Below, in pieces: positions 1-9,471 of a DNA stretch of 35,280 nucleotides. Position 1 is the stretch's first letter. Every line of letters begins with the position of its first letter. The notes beneath the pieces were generated by a model. It was given only the letters and a program-made list of their open reading frames with translations. It made no database searches and was not told the DNA's origin. The stretch is from Deltaproteobacteria bacterium (GTDB taxonomy: Bacteria > Desulfobacterota > WTBG01 > CAIYCZ01 > CAIRTM01). The position numbers and the translations under genes were made by a program. Location: positions 1 to 35,280 of the forward strand of contig JAFGCP010000039.1 in assembly GCA_016932595.1 (NCBI GenBank). Reading direction: 5' to 3'.

Positions 1-529
1 CGGCAGCAGCGCGAGCGCCCTGGGCAAGCACCTCGGGGTTGTCGGCCATAAGAACAAGCTTGGTACAACCCGCATCAATCACCTTTTTAATGAGGCCGGT
101 AAATTTCTGCCCGTCGCCGCTCCGTGACTTGACGGCGACAATATCGGCTTTCAGAATAAGCCCCACGCGCTCATAGGCAAGCTTTGTAAATGTTTCAAGC
201 TTGCGGGAAATTTCCTGATCGCTCATGGCATCATGAAGTAAAAGTCCGATGCCCGGGTTATTAACAAAAGTCTTTTCATGTCTGAAAAGAACTGTCTCGC
301 CGCCGATTTTAAGCGCCTGATCACCCGTGCCGATGACTACCTGCCGCACTGGCGGCGCGGATGCCTCTTCGAGCTTATCTCGTGTTTCGGGGGAAAGATA
401 GGGGCATGCGTCAAGCTCCGCCTGGCCTGCGGCAAGCTTCATGGCAAACGCCAGACAGGTGGCAACCCCGCATTCCTGGCAGTTTGTCTTCGGGAGCAGT
501 TTAAAAATATCCATTCCGGTTAAAGCCAT
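1..529 (-). CDS. acsC: Corrinoid/iron-sulfur protein large (gamma) subunit, N-terminal part (truncated by window edge)
   Basis: Own translation of the minus strand from ATG at 529: MALTGMDIFKLLPKTNCQECGVATCLAFAMKLAAGQAELDACPYLSPETRDKLEEASAPPVRQVVIGTGDQALKIGGETVLFRHEKTFVNNPGIG...; the N-terminal CxxCGxxxCxxFA...CP 4Fe-4S motif is typical of CFeSP gamma; frame open to the window edge; follows acsB. Confidence 0.92.
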   Translation of the reverse strand, partial: MALTGMDIFKLLPKTNCQECGVATCLAFAMKLAAGQAELDACPYLSPETRDKLEEASAPPVRQVVIGTGDQALKIGGETVLFRHEKTFVNNPGIGLLLHDAMSDQEISRKLETFTKLAYERVGLILKADIVAVKSRSGDGQKFTGLIKKVIDAGCTKLVLMADNPEVLAQGARAAA

Positions 530-612
530 ATGCGACTCCTGCGATTAAGCGCTTCTGATACGTTATAAAAACAGTTCACGGAGCATGCCGGATGATGGCC
601 GGCCTGCACACC

Positions 613-2817
613 TTACACAATAGCTTCCAGTTCAAGGGCCGGATGCTTCTTTTCCTTCAGAAATGGCAGTATCTCATCCTGGGTTATGCCGATGGTTTCA
701 TCGGCAATCCGGTCTGCAAGATTTTCCACACCCAGGCGGCTGCCCTGCTCATTGATTTTTTCACTGAGTTCATCTTTGAGACGCTTGGGCATCCAGACCA
801 GCCGGCTGATACCGCCTTCGGCTTTCAGAAACTTCTTTGAGCCGATATAATGCTTGCTGTGTCCGATAAAGCCGGGCGTTACCGCACCGCCGCCCACAGA
901 GCCTGCAAGCGTTGTAAACTTCATCCCGGAAGGCGTCTCGCCGGCATGGTCCCGATCGACAACCATGATACCGTTGCATTTATCAAGAACCGCTGCGATA
1001 CACTCAAAGCAGCCGCAGGAGGTCATCGGGTTGCGCATGATGCTGTAGGCGCTCACCTCCTCGACCTTGCCGCGGGAATGCTGCTTGACAAATGCATTGA
1101 CGCCAGCCCAGCTCCCGAGCATATCATCAAGTGTTTCGCCCTTTTCAATGGGCTGGTTGGGGCCGGTCGGGTTGATTTCATTTGAGGCTTTGCAGTCCAG
1201 CCAGTTATAGGCGCCGCACAAGCCCGTGCGCTCGGGCGTAACGACGCAGACATGGGAGGGGGCAAATGACTGGCACAGCGTGCAGGAATAAAAAATGTTT
1301 TCGGTTTCGTCCGTCATATTTGCTATGCGCAGATCGCGTTTCTTAAAAGCATCGCGCGCCTCCTGCAAAATCGCCTTCACTGCAGGCTCATTGGTATGCA
1401 GGGTAATCTGAACCTTGTCAAATATGGTGCCAAAATCTTTATGAAACATGGTGTGCAGGATGGAGCCGATATGCTTTAATGAGAAGCCCTTGTCAACGGA
1501 CTGTTTTGCAACACGCAGCCATGAAATATCGCGCTGGCCGATATGCATGAGCCCCTGTGCGTAATTGATGAGGTGATGTATCTGGCGCTCCAGAATCGGC
1601 AGAAAATCCTCCTGCATCTGCCGGCCGGCAAATTCCACAAAGATGGCAAGCGGCAGCTTGCTGCCTGCCTTGATATCGCCGATATCGGGGCCGACAACCT
1701 CGATTTTTCCATCCTCAACCTCGTTCATGTTCTTCAGGACGGAATACTCCACCATGGCTGTCCGGCCGCCGCCTGCTTCGAGATAGATATCGTCGCCGCG
1801 AACCCGCTCCCCTTCAAATGCAGGCCCGTAGGCCACCGGTATGGGCACCTCGGTCATGGTCACTTTAAGCCCGCGCACTTCAACAGCCTTGGATACCATC
1901 TGGTCATAAGGCACGCTGGATACAACATGTTCATAGGTGCATATGCCCGTGGGCAGAATCTGGGGGATGTCCGTATCTGAAATAACCGGGAAGCCGAAAT
2001 TAATAGCGCCTGCTGCATTTGCATACCATTCGTCGGTCACGGGCCCCAGGGCAAGCACAAATGCAAAAATGCGGTCTTTATTGTAGATGAGGTTCCTGCG
2101 AAAATCCCCCGGCTTGACAGCACCAAAGGCCATGGCCGCCCGCACTGCAAAGCCGAGGGCGAAAACCGTCGCCGATGTATCAGGGCCAAAGGACACCAGA
2201 CGGGTATTCCAGCCTATCTGCACCCCGGCTTCCACCAGCTGTTTGGAAAATTGACGGCCTTTGTTTTCACCGGCCATAAAAACATAGAGATTCTTCGTCT
2301 GCAGCTCCTGGGCAAGTTTTGCGGCAATTTCACTATCGGGCGCCGCACCGAGAATTGCGGCAAAACCGGGAGCTGTACCGTCGACAAACTCAACGCCGCG
2401 CTTGCGAAGGATAATATCATTTGCAGCCCCCAGCCAGATAGCCTCATCGCTCACATCCTCGCCGGGCAGATAAAAATCAGGCTCTTCGAGATACCGCAGC
2501 GCCTGCTCGATTTCTTCATAAAAAAGAGTTGCCATGCCCGCATCAAGGGCCGGCGCAAGATAGGGAAGGTGGGTGTGCTCCGCTACCAGCTGCGGCAGCA
2601 GCGTCCGGGATTTTTGAAATACGAGCTGGCAGTCGCCGAGGGTGCGAACCGGTATGCCCAGCATTGCATAAATTATGGGGAGATAATAGGCTGTATTGGG
2701 GAAGCCGATCTCCCTGGCAGGCCCGTATTTCTTAAGCACCCCGGCGTACTTCTGTTCAACCCTCCGGGCTATCGCGTGAGCACCGCGTATTGCTGCAGAA
2801 GCAATTATCTTAGACAC
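613..2817 (-). CDS. acsB: CO dehydrogenase/acetyl-CoA synthase, acetyl-CoA synthase (alpha) subunit
   Basis: 734 aa; A-cluster region FYSCTLCQSFAPSHVCVVTPERTGLCGAYNWLDCKASNEINPTGPNQPI and SCGCFECIAAVLDKCNGIMVVDRDHAGETPSGMKFTTLAGSVGGG. Confidence 0.97.
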   Translation of the reverse strand: MSKIIASAAIRGAHAIARRVEQKYAGVLKKYGPAREIGFPNTAYYLPIIYAMLGIPVRTLGDCQLVFQKSRTLLPQLVAEHTHLPYLAPALDAGMATLFYEEIEQALRYLEEPDFYLPGEDVSDEAIWLGAANDIILRKRGVEFVDGTAPGFAAILGAAPDSEIAAKLAQELQTKNLYVFMAGENKGRQFSKQLVEAGVQIGWNTRLVSFGPDTSATVFALGFAVRAAMAFGAVKPGDFRRNLIYNKDRIFAFVLALGPVTDEWYANAAGAINFGFPVISDTDIPQILPTGICTYEHVVSSVPYDQMVSKAVEVRGLKVTMTEVPIPVAYGPAFEGERVRGDDIYLEAGGGRTAMVEYSVLKNMNEVEDGKIEVVGPDIGDIKAGSKLPLAIFVEFAGRQMQEDFLPILERQIHHLINYAQGLMHIGQRDISWLRVAKQSVDKGFSLKHIGSILHTMFHKDFGTIFDKVQITLHTNEPAVKAILQEARDAFKKRDLRIANMTDETENIFYSCTLCQSFAPSHVCVVTPERTGLCGAYNWLDCKASNEINPTGPNQPIEKGETLDDMLGSWAGVNAFVKQHSRGKVEEVSAYSIMRNPMTSCGCFECIAAVLDKCNGIMVVDRDHAGETPSGMKFTTLAGSVGGGAVTPGFIGHSKHYIGSKKFLKAEGGISRLVWMPKRLKDELSEKINEQGSRLGVENLADRIADETIGITQDEILPFLKEKKHPALELEAIV

Positions 2818-2930
2818 AATTTACCTCTCATTCAAGAATTTTAAAAGTGTCGAATGCAGGAATTGAAAATCACTATTCACTGGATATTTTCTGAATCATT
2901 TTTTCTGCTGGCGGTATTCAGAACACCTTT

Positions 2931-4892
2931 TTAAACAGCTTCAAGATCCCTGCGCATGGCCATATCAAACAGCACCCGCTCGCGCGCCTTATCAATGCCC
3001 AGAGCTTTTCGTTTTTTATCGATGTGGTCGATCATCTTGCGTGCCATCTCATCAGGGTCGAGAGCAAAATCCCACTTGCCGCCCCACTCGTTCTCAAGCT
3101 CATTGAAAAGGTACTCCTGAAAAATTTTGCTGCCCGAGGTTGGAAATGTGACGCCGAAAACCGTATAGACGCCCGATGCGACAAAATAGTGGCCGATGGA
3201 AATCGCCTTCTCGCTCATCCATTCGGGAGCAGCCCCTGCTGCTGGCAGGTCGGATATGTCATCGCCAAGCCCGCCCTCCTTCACAACAGCGGTGGCGGCC
3301 ATGAGAATGCGGCTGTTATCGACACAGGAGCCCATATGCAGCACAGGCGGTATGCCGACGGTTTCACACACCTCGGCTAGGCCCGCGCCGCAGTACCTGG
3401 CAGCAGCTTCTGGCACCAGCAGCCCCTCCTTGCCGCAGGCCATGGCGCTGCAGCCCGTGGTGAGCACAATCACGTCATTCTTAATCAGCTCCTTTATGAG
3501 CCGCAGGTTGCCTTCATCATGCCCCACACGGGCATTATTGCAGCCGACAACACCGGCTATGCCGCGTATGCGGCCGCCGATGATATTGTCGTTAAGCGGG
3601 CGATAGGAGGCACGAAAAGCGCCCCCCAGCAGATACGTAATGGTTTCATGCGAAAATCCAACGACCATGTCCTGCCGGATATCGGGGATGACCCCTTTGC
3701 CTTTGCGGTTGGGGTATGCCTCAATGGCCTCCATAACTATCTGTTTTGCAGTGTTTATTGGGTCATGCTCATTGAATTCAATATGTTTGCAGCCATGAAT
3801 TTTCGCCTTTGGTGATGTGGTGATCAGCCGGGTGTGAAAGCACTGGGAAACGCGGTGCAGCGCCTGCATCTCGCACTGCACGTCAATGACCATGGCATCA
3901 ACAACGCCGGTGACTATGGCAAGCTCCTGCTGGAGAAAATTGCCTGCAACAGGAATGCCGTGGCGAAGAAGAATTTCGCTTGCCGTACAGCACATGCCTG
4001 CAAGGTTAAGCCCCTTTGCGCCCTTTGACGCGGCCAGTGTGATCATTTCGGGATCCTGACAGGCCACGACAACCATCTCGGACATGAGCGGATCATGGCC
4101 ATGGACAATGATATTAACCTGATCTTCTTTTAATACGCCGAGATTGATTTTACCGGTTACCGGAACAGGAGTTCCGAACAGAATATCCTGCAATTCCGTG
4201 GAAATCATCGAACCGCCCCAGCCGTCTGCAATGGCGGCCCGGCCAGCCTGGGCTGTAAGGTTCTTATAATCCTGATCAACACCTATATGCGTGCGGTGCA
4301 TGAGCTCCACAATCTCGCGATCAACACCCCGCGGCATAAGGTTAAGCTTGCGCCACAGTTCCTGCCGCTTGAGCGGCGCACGTTTGGTGAATACCAGCTC
4401 ACCTTCCTGCTGGCCGAATTGCGCAACACAACGCCTGCCGACCTCAACAGCAATCTCTTTAATATCCATTGTATCTGCATCTAGTCCGAAATCCATGGCA
4501 AGCTGGAGAAGCTTCTGCTCATCCTTGACGCCATAGCCCGGTATCTCGCCCTGTGCTGCGGATAAAAAGACTTCCGCCACGCCGCGGGCATGATCTGAAT
4601 GGGCAGCAGATCCCGCTGCCACCATACGGGCAAAATTGCGCGCTGCAATCGTCTCGGCCGTTGCTCCGCACAATCCGGTTTTTGCTGGTTCATCACCCTT
4701 GGGGGGAGTTACCCGGCATGGTCCCATTGCGCAATTTTTGCAGCATATGCCTTCAGCGCCTATCGGGCATGGCTTCATAACCGCCGCACGGTCGAAAATG
4801 GTTTCAATACCCTGCTCCCTTGCGGCAGCGACCATGAATTGCGTTGCTTCACAGGCATTCTTCACTGCTTCAGGCTTTATCTTCTCAGCCAT
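2931..4892 (-). CDS. cooS: Anaerobic carbon-monoxide dehydrogenase catalytic subunit
   Basis: 653 aa; N-terminal cluster cysteines CPIGAEGICCKNCAMGPCRV, C-cluster region NLAGMCCTASEILLRHG, GVVGCNNARVGHDEG, TTGCSAMACGKEGL, HMGSCVDNSRIL (acsA equivalent). Confidence 0.97.
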   Translation of the reverse strand: MAEKIKPEAVKNACEATQFMVAAAREQGIETIFDRAAVMKPCPIGAEGICCKNCAMGPCRVTPPKGDEPAKTGLCGATAETIAARNFARMVAAGSAAHSDHARGVAEVFLSAAQGEIPGYGVKDEQKLLQLAMDFGLDADTMDIKEIAVEVGRRCVAQFGQQEGELVFTKRAPLKRQELWRKLNLMPRGVDREIVELMHRTHIGVDQDYKNLTAQAGRAAIADGWGGSMISTELQDILFGTPVPVTGKINLGVLKEDQVNIIVHGHDPLMSEMVVVACQDPEMITLAASKGAKGLNLAGMCCTASEILLRHGIPVAGNFLQQELAIVTGVVDAMVIDVQCEMQALHRVSQCFHTRLITTSPKAKIHGCKHIEFNEHDPINTAKQIVMEAIEAYPNRKGKGVIPDIRQDMVVGFSHETITYLLGGAFRASYRPLNDNIIGGRIRGIAGVVGCNNARVGHDEGNLRLIKELIKNDVIVLTTGCSAMACGKEGLLVPEAAARYCGAGLAEVCETVGIPPVLHMGSCVDNSRILMAATAVVKEGGLGDDISDLPAAGAAPEWMSEKAISIGHYFVASGVYTVFGVTFPTSGSKIFQEYLFNELENEWGGKWDFALDPDEMARKMIDHIDKKRKALGIDKARERVLFDMAMRRDLEAV

Positions 4893-5016
4893 AAAAAAAC
4901 CTCTTAAAAATTTTTTGAACCGTGGGTCGGCTGGACACGTAATCTTGCTTCACCCAGGCACACCTGTGCACACAAGCATGGCGCCCGCCGCTGTTACATC
5001 AAAAAATCTGAAACCA

Positions 5017-6471
5017 TCATGCCGGTTTCTTGCGTTTTTCGCTGCCGTGACTTTCGCTGTACCAGTAGCGCTGATCGGTTCTTGCCTGCTGGAGCATATC
5101 CTCTTTGTCGCTCAGCCTGCCACGCCAGTCATGTTTACTTTCCGGCACAACGGGCGCTGAAGCAGGTGTCTCAGCACTCAGGGGCAGCCATGAGGCAGCA
5201 GGTTTAAATTCAGGCTTATCCTCTTTCGGCACAGCCGCCTCAGGCGCCGCAGTACGGGCCGGCTCCCCGGCAGACAGCTCATTTTTCCCTGCCTCGGCAT
5301 GTGTTGACAAAACAAGACCATCAGAGACGTCCTCATGGTCGACGCTCTTGATCAGCGCTATTGCATACCCGGGAGCAAGTTCCATGGGCATGTCCATAAT
5401 CTGAACAATTTTACACAGCGAGCCAGCCTTCAAGGAAGTCGCCACCGTGGACTGAGCCGGGGAAATACTGCCTGATGGCGCAGCTGCTTCGCTCTTCGCA
5501 GCTGCTGTTTTTACAGCAAACTTCGGAGCGGCAAAGCCGCCAAGATCGGCAATATAGCGCCGCACCTGCGCTATCGCATCGGGATGGCGCATCACAAGAA
5601 TATCAGCCCCCGCGTTCAGCAGTGTCGATGCGGTTATTGCTTCCATGAGAATGCCTCGCTTGCGCGCATCGCCCATGAGGTCGCCGGACTCCTGCTTAGC
5701 CTCCTTGGTTTTCCATACTTCTTCCGACAGATTGCACAAAAAAGGGCACTGCAGCTTTTCGTCATTTTGTGTAATGGCCGCCTGACGGATTCGCTCCATG
5801 ACCGAATAGGTATATTCAATACCATAGCCAAGACCGCCGGTCGTAGGATCAATGATAATCTTTTCAATGGGGACACCGATATTGCTGAGCAGAATATTGA
5901 GCTGTTTGGCCAGATTGATATCAATCGGCGTATTTGCTACAAGAGTCAGGTTATTGGCAAGAGCCTGCGCGCCGAGCTGCTTATGGTTTGCTTCATCAAC
6001 AGGGCCGATGATGATCTGTTGCCCCTGGCAGGCTGCGGCAACAGCCTTGAGAACTTCGGCATCCTTTTCAGAATTTGCCGTTCCCCAGACTATCAGTGGA
6101 ACCGTGACAGCATCGGCAACAGCCTTTGCTGTCAGCGCGGCATCTTCTGCGCTGCGGTTGAGGCCGTTGGGGTCGGTGCTTTTGAGCCACAAATGTATCA
6201 TATCCGCATTATAGACATCCTGAGCTTTTTTAGCCCACAGCACTGGATCATGCAGTACATCTGCATAGGGTTCCTTGACAGCATCAGCCCACTCTTCAGG
6301 ATTACAGTCGACAACCTGTATGGCTATGCGCGGGGCAAAGGGCATTTTCCCTTCAAATGTATAAAAAGGATATATCTCCTCCCCGCCAAGGCTTATCATC
6401 TTATCGCCTGATCCAAGGTTAAGAATTTTGACTATTCCGGCATATTGCTGTTTCTGGATTTCAATAGACAT
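5017..6471 (-). CDS. acsD: Corrinoid/iron-sulfur protein small (delta) subunit with C-terminal extension
   Basis: TIM-barrel CFeSP delta-like sequence (KMPFAPRIAIQVVDCNPEEWADAVKEPYADVLHDPVLWAKKAQ..., IDPTTGGLGYGIEYTYSVMERIRQAA). The ORF opens at 6504, but ATG at 6471 (MSIEIQKQQYAGIVKILNLGSGDK) with GGAG upstream is a more likely start. Confidence 0.93.
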   Translation of the reverse strand: MSIEIQKQQYAGIVKILNLGSGDKMISLGGEEIYPFYTFEGKMPFAPRIAIQVVDCNPEEWADAVKEPYADVLHDPVLWAKKAQDVYNADMIHLWLKSTDPNGLNRSAEDAALTAKAVADAVTVPLIVWGTANSEKDAEVLKAVAAACQGQQIIIGPVDEANHKQLGAQALANNLTLVANTPIDINLAKQLNILLSNIGVPIEKIIIDPTTGGLGYGIEYTYSVMERIRQAAITQNDEKLQCPFLCNLSEEVWKTKEAKQESGDLMGDARKRGILMEAITASTLLNAGADILVMRHPDAIAQVRRYIADLGGFAAPKFAVKTAAAKSEAAAPSGSISPAQSTVATSLKAGSLCKIVQIMDMPMELAPGYAIALIKSVDHEDVSDGLVLSTHAEAGKNELSAGEPARTAAPEAAVPKEDKPEFKPAASWLPLSAETPASAPVVPESKHDWRGRLSDKEDMLQQARTDQRYWYSESHGSEKRKKPA

Positions 6472-6689
6472 AGCAGATCTCCATAGTACTAAAAGCTGCG
6501 ACAAATATGCATTAAATTACTTAATAGCTTGCATATGCAAAACTCGCAAGCTTAAAAAAAATTTTTTCTACTTAAACAATAGATCTAATAGATAATAAAG
6601 GGGGCATATTATTATTTTTTTTATTTTAATGATAAAAATTTAAATAATAATATATATAAATAATAAAAATAAGCAGTATTATTTTTTAA

Positions 6690-7454
6690 CTATGTTAAAA
6701 TTTTTTGCGCTATTTTCTCCATTGCCATTACGGCAGCTTCATCTTCCGGCAATGTCAAAAGCGATCTCCTCTCAATGTCGTACTGAGGGATTAAGCTGTC
6801 TTCCGGCAAACAGCCGGCGACATCAATGTCCAGCTTGTGCAGCTCCTGTAAAAACTGCTCTGAAAGCATCGAAGGCGCATTGTTAATAATCAGAAAAAAC
6901 TTCTTCACCTTCAGTCGCAGATCCTGAGCCAGATTTCTAATACGTGCCGCAGCTCGAAGCCCATTAAGAGAATAGTCGGATACAATAAGAAGACAGTCGA
7001 CATCATTTGTGGTGCGGCGGCTCAAATGCTCAAGCCCTGCCTCATTATCAATGATGACAAAGGGATAATTTCCGCCGAGGGTTTCAAGGTACTTGCGAAG
7101 AACATTATTAATAAAACAGTAGCACCCGACACCCTCCGGCCTGCCCATAATAAGCAGGTCAATATCGCGGCTCTCTATCAGCACCTCATTGAGCTTGAGC
7201 TCAAAGTAAGCCTCCTTTGGCATGCCTGCGGGAACGGAGCCCTTGGTCTGAAAAAAATCTTCCCTGGCTTTACCTATGGTACTGAGCGACCGGTCCCCTG
7301 ATAAACCCAGGGCATCTGCCAGATTAGAATCGGCATCAGCATCAACGGCAAGGATCGGCCGTTTGCCGTTTTTCAGCAGATAGTGAATAAGCAGGGCTAA
7401 AACCGTGGTTTTGCCTGTGCCGCCTTTGCCTGCAACTGCAATAATAGTGCTCAC
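6690..7454 (-). CDS. cooC: CooC-family nickel-insertion/CODH accessory ATPase
   Basis: Deviant Walker A AVAGKGGTGKTT, GVGCYC motif, VIIDNEAGLEHLSRRTTNDVD; GTG start overlapping the upstream gene's TGA (GTGA). Confidence 0.92.
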   Translation of the reverse strand: MSTIIAVAGKGGTGKTTVLALLIHYLLKNGKRPILAVDADADSNLADALGLSGDRSLSTIGKAREDFFQTKGSVPAGMPKEAYFELKLNEVLIESRDIDLLIMGRPEGVGCYCFINNVLRKYLETLGGNYPFVIIDNEAGLEHLSRRTTNDVDCLLIVSDYSLNGLRAAARIRNLAQDLRLKVKKFFLIINNAPSMLSEQFLQELHKLDIDVAGCLPEDSLIPQYDIERRSLLTLPEDEAAVMAMEKIAQKILT

Positions 7455-9379
7455 GAAGAGCTTTTTCCTTTCCTTGCAAGACGCTCCGTAACAGTGGGAA
7501 AAAGCGCCGAGTCAGTATGAGGTAAAAAAAGGCCTGAAATATATTTATCCATAAAAGAATGATCCTCACTCAGCTCGATATTGGTCATTTTTCGTGCTAC
7601 AGTCTCAGCCAGCTGCAGGCACCTGTCGGAAAGCGCTCCGCATCGGGCGCCCAAAAGAGAGCCGTTGCCGATAAAGAGATAGCGATCACGCGGTATATCC
7701 GGAAAAAGGCCGATGGCTATGGCATTTTCAAGATCAATATAGTCGCCAAAAGCACCCGCAATAATAACCTGCTGCAGATCGCTGAATGCCAGTCCGGCCT
7801 TTTCAAGCAGAGCGTGGTAGCCGGCAAACATGGCTGCTTTAGCGCGAATTACATTATCTATATCTGACTCGGTGATGACAATGTCTGCATCCGTTGCGGA
7901 CAGCTCGGCCGGGGTTAATATATATTCAACTCCTGCAGCGCCTTCACGGATGCGTTGGGGGAAAAAACTTCGATCAAATTTTCCGTTGCGTGCAATTATA
8001 CCTGCCTGCATAAATGCAGCCAGTATATTAATCGCTCCGGAGCCGCAGATCCCCCGTGGACGCTTTCGGCCGACGGTAACAATCATCGGTTCCAGCGTGC
8101 CCTCATCTATGTTGAACCCTTCAATGGCGCCTGGCGCTGCACGCATGCCGCAGGTAAGCCCGCCGCCTTCAAAAGCCGGCCCTGCAGAACAGGAAGCGGT
8201 CATAAGCCAGTCGCGGTGGCCAATTACGATTTCGCCATTAGTGCCGATATCAATATACAGGGTGAGTTTTTCGCTATCGTACATCCCGCTGGCAACGACG
8301 CCTGAGACGATATCGCCGCCGACATAACTGGCCACACAGGGTAAGAGAAACAGCGGCACACATTCAGGAACAGCCAGCCCGACTGCGGAAGCCTGCAATT
8401 GCGGCACGATGACTGCGGCCGGCACATAGGGCGCTTCGCGCAAATATTTCGGATCAATGCCCAGCAGCAGATGCGTCATAACGGTGTTGCCGGCCGCTGT
8501 AATGTGGGAGAGCGTCGCTGCCTCAATTCCGGATTTGTCCAGAAGTTCGGCAAGCAGCTGGTTGAGTTCAGCAGCGACGGTTTGCTGCAGGCGTGCCAGA
8601 CCATCTTTTTTCTGCGAATACACAATACGCGAAATGACATCATCGCCAAACTGTATTTGAGGGTTATAGGAAGAAACCTCGGCAAGAACCGACCTGCCGT
8701 TTATATCAATCAGCTGGCCCCAGAGCGACGTGGTTCCGATATCAAATGCCGCGGCATACTGAGCAGCAGAGCTATCGCCGGGTTCAAGGCTCAGAATACG
8801 CCGGCCGAGTACCGAGGCCGTTAGCTGCCAGTTGCTGGAACGAACTACATGCGGCAAGGCTTTCAGGGCACTATGATCAATAGAGGCGGCATGCAGATTG
8901 AATGTTTTTTTTAGGGAGCGCTGCACACGGGTCAGGTCAGCAGCATTTTCGTTGATTGAGGGGGGAGTGAGCGTAAGAGCATACTTTGCAACCGGTGGCG
9001 GGGAAACTTCAGACAGGGCAATGTTGGCAGCAGCAGAAACGGCGTACCGTGTCTCATGAGCATGCACACGCGCTTCACGAACCGACTTCATATCCAGTTT
9101 TGTTTCATGAGGAATCTGTACCACCACATCGCTGAGCACGGTAGTGCGGCAGGCAAGACGCCACCCCTGTGCATAATCATCGGGCGGAAGCTTTTCACAT
9201 TCCCTGCTTTCAGTTGTACCGGATTTTATTAAAACTCGACATTTGCCGCAGGCGCCGTCGCCGCCGCAGGCGGCATTAATATGCACACCGGCCTCTAAAG
9301 CAAGCTGCAAAAGATTTGCTCCGGCAGAGGCCTGCACGGTTACATTATCAGGCAAAAAATGTACGGAAAGCATGGCCAC
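7451..9379 (-). CDS. RACo-like reductive activator of corrinoid protein (2Fe-2S ferredoxin domain plus ASKHA-type ATPase domain)
   Basis: N-terminal ACGGDGACGKCRVLIKSG 2Fe-2S motif; central/C-terminal FDIGTTSLWGQLID, LTLYIDIGTNGEIVIGHRDW, CSAGPAFEGGGLTCGMRAAPGAIE, VIIAGAFGDYIDLENAIAIGLFPD; the 9379 start is GTG with an in-frame ATG at 9373. Confidence 0.92.
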   Translation of the reverse strand: MAMLSVHFLPDNVTVQASAGANLLQLALEAGVHINAACGGDGACGKCRVLIKSGTTESRECEKLPPDDYAQGWRLACRTTVLSDVVVQIPHETKLDMKSVREARVHAHETRYAVSAAANIALSEVSPPPVAKYALTLTPPSINENAADLTRVQRSLKKTFNLHAASIDHSALKALPHVVRSSNWQLTASVLGRRILSLEPGDSSAAQYAAAFDIGTTSLWGQLIDINGRSVLAEVSSYNPQIQFGDDVISRIVYSQKKDGLARLQQTVAAELNQLLAELLDKSGIEAATLSHITAAGNTVMTHLLLGIDPKYLREAPYVPAAVIVPQLQASAVGLAVPECVPLFLLPCVASYVGGDIVSGVVASGMYDSEKLTLYIDIGTNGEIVIGHRDWLMTASCSAGPAFEGGGLTCGMRAAPGAIEGFNIDEGTLEPMIVTVGRKRPRGICGSGAINILAAFMQAGIIARNGKFDRSFFPQRIREGAAGVEYILTPAELSATDADIVITESDIDNVIRAKAAMFAGYHALLEKAGLAFSDLQQVIIAGAFGDYIDLENAIAIGLFPDIPRDRYLFIGNGSLLGARCGALSDRCLQLAETVARKMTNIELSEDHSFMDKYISGLFLPHTDSALFPTVTERLARKGKSSS

Positions 9380-9471
9380 GCGAACACCCCATTACAAAAG
9401 CTTCAATAACTAAATACACACTTGGCGGGTTTTGTCAAATCCGGGAAAAAGCATGCAGGCAGGCATTGCGC

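Noticed and set aside
2251-2844. 197-aa plus-strand ORF
   Set aside because: Antisense shadow of acsB with no family signature.
5584-6411. 275-aa plus-strand ORF
   Set aside because: Fully antisense to acsD, which is supported by strong homology; no recognisable domain.
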